From: HGM04593 sp045612305
GTDB lineage: Bacteria; Bacteroidota; Bacteroidia; Bacteroidales; Bacteroidaceae
DNA: 14,802 bases
Assembly (NCBI GenBank): GCA_045612305.1
Contig: JAZKYU010000040.1
Span: forward strand, 1-14,802
Direction: 5' to 3'
Shown here: positions 14,689 through 14,802 of the stretch, one piece after another
How positions within the stretch are numbered: the stretch's first letter is position 1
Layout of the letters: every line of letters starts with the position of its first letter
Notes under the pieces: generated by a model
The model's database searches: none
What the model was told of the DNA's origin: nothing
What the model saw: the letters and a program-made list of their open reading frames with translations, nothing else
Position numbers and translations under genes: made by a program

Positions 14689-14802
14689 AAAGGCCGTTGC
14701 AGTTTAGGATATAAGCGAGGACATAGTGCGGTATGCCGTTATTTTACTCACAACGCAATACCGCACGCTCCCGGAGCGCCTAAACTGCAACGAACAGCCT
14801 TT
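14689..14802. repeat. Large nested inverted repeat at the window edge
   Basis: The outer arms are AAAGGC plus CGTTGCAGTTTAGG (14689-14708), and CCTAAACTGCAACG (14779-14792) plus GCCTTT (14797-14802), paired over 20 bp with a 4-nt bulge. Inside are GTGCGGTAT (14726-14734) with ATACCGCAC (14758-14766), and a small palindrome GCTCC/GGAGC (14767-14777). As RNA this would fold as a three-way junction. It could be a structured RNA, a miniature element or a recombination site. It ends exactly at the last base, so it may continue outside. Confidence 0.65.

Noticed and set aside
14689..14802. Integron attC site
   Set aside because: The ends lack the RYYYAAC/GTTRRRY core sites in the needed positions and no integrase or cassette gene is seen.
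1..14802. CRISPR array or insertion sequence
   Set aside because: No regularly spaced repeats and no transposase or integrase reading frame were found on either strand.

Overview
The window looks like a chromosomal segment of a Bacteroidales bacterium (Bacteroidota). The evidence is a TamB gene coupled to a lipoprotein-type TamA homologue (TamL), lipobox signal peptides, several promoters of the Bacteroides type (TTTG or TTG, about 20 nt, TAnnTTTG), and the absence of obvious Shine-Dalgarno sequences. No rRNA or taxonomic marker is present, so genus cannot be assigned.

Layout. 1-568 (minus): 5' part of a sugar-nucleotide-type nucleotidyltransferase, cut by the window edge. 748-7598 (minus): tamB followed by tamL, overlapping by 4 nt, an envelope-biogenesis operon. 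7820-9923 (plus): a lipoprotein cyclophilin peptidyl-prolyl isomerase overlapping an M16 metallopeptidase, closed by a strong terminator. 9998-10094 (minus strand): a stranded terminator and a remnant of the 3' end of rluA. About 10084-12596: an AT-richer accessory insert flanked by two direct copies of the rluA 3' end. It carries a small broken gene, a membrane-anchored cysteine amidase-like protein and, on the opposite strand, a frameshifted secreted protein of a Bacteroidales type. 12555-13827 (minus): a tetR-rluA two-gene unit with a palindromic candidate operator over the tetR promoter. 13989-14060 (plus): initiator tRNA-Met with its own promoter and terminator. 14101-14802: no convincing gene, but palindrome-rich DNA ending in a roughly 114-nt nested inverted repeat that reaches the last base of the window.

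How it fits together. The two flanks are ordinary core genome for envelope assembly (TamB/TamL, lipoprotein foldase, peptidase) and translation (pseudouridine synthase, initiator tRNA). The natural arrangement before the insert was probably convergent: M16 peptidase with its terminator facing rluA with its terminator. The insert appears to have entered at the rluA 3' end, supplying a replacement 3' end and leaving the old one, with its terminator, about 2.5 kb away. The cargo is partly decayed. Its one intact gene is a possible peptidoglycan-cleaving enzyme translationally coupled to a small upstream reading frame. This insert is the best candidate for something undescribed in the window, and the structured element at 14689-14802 is second.
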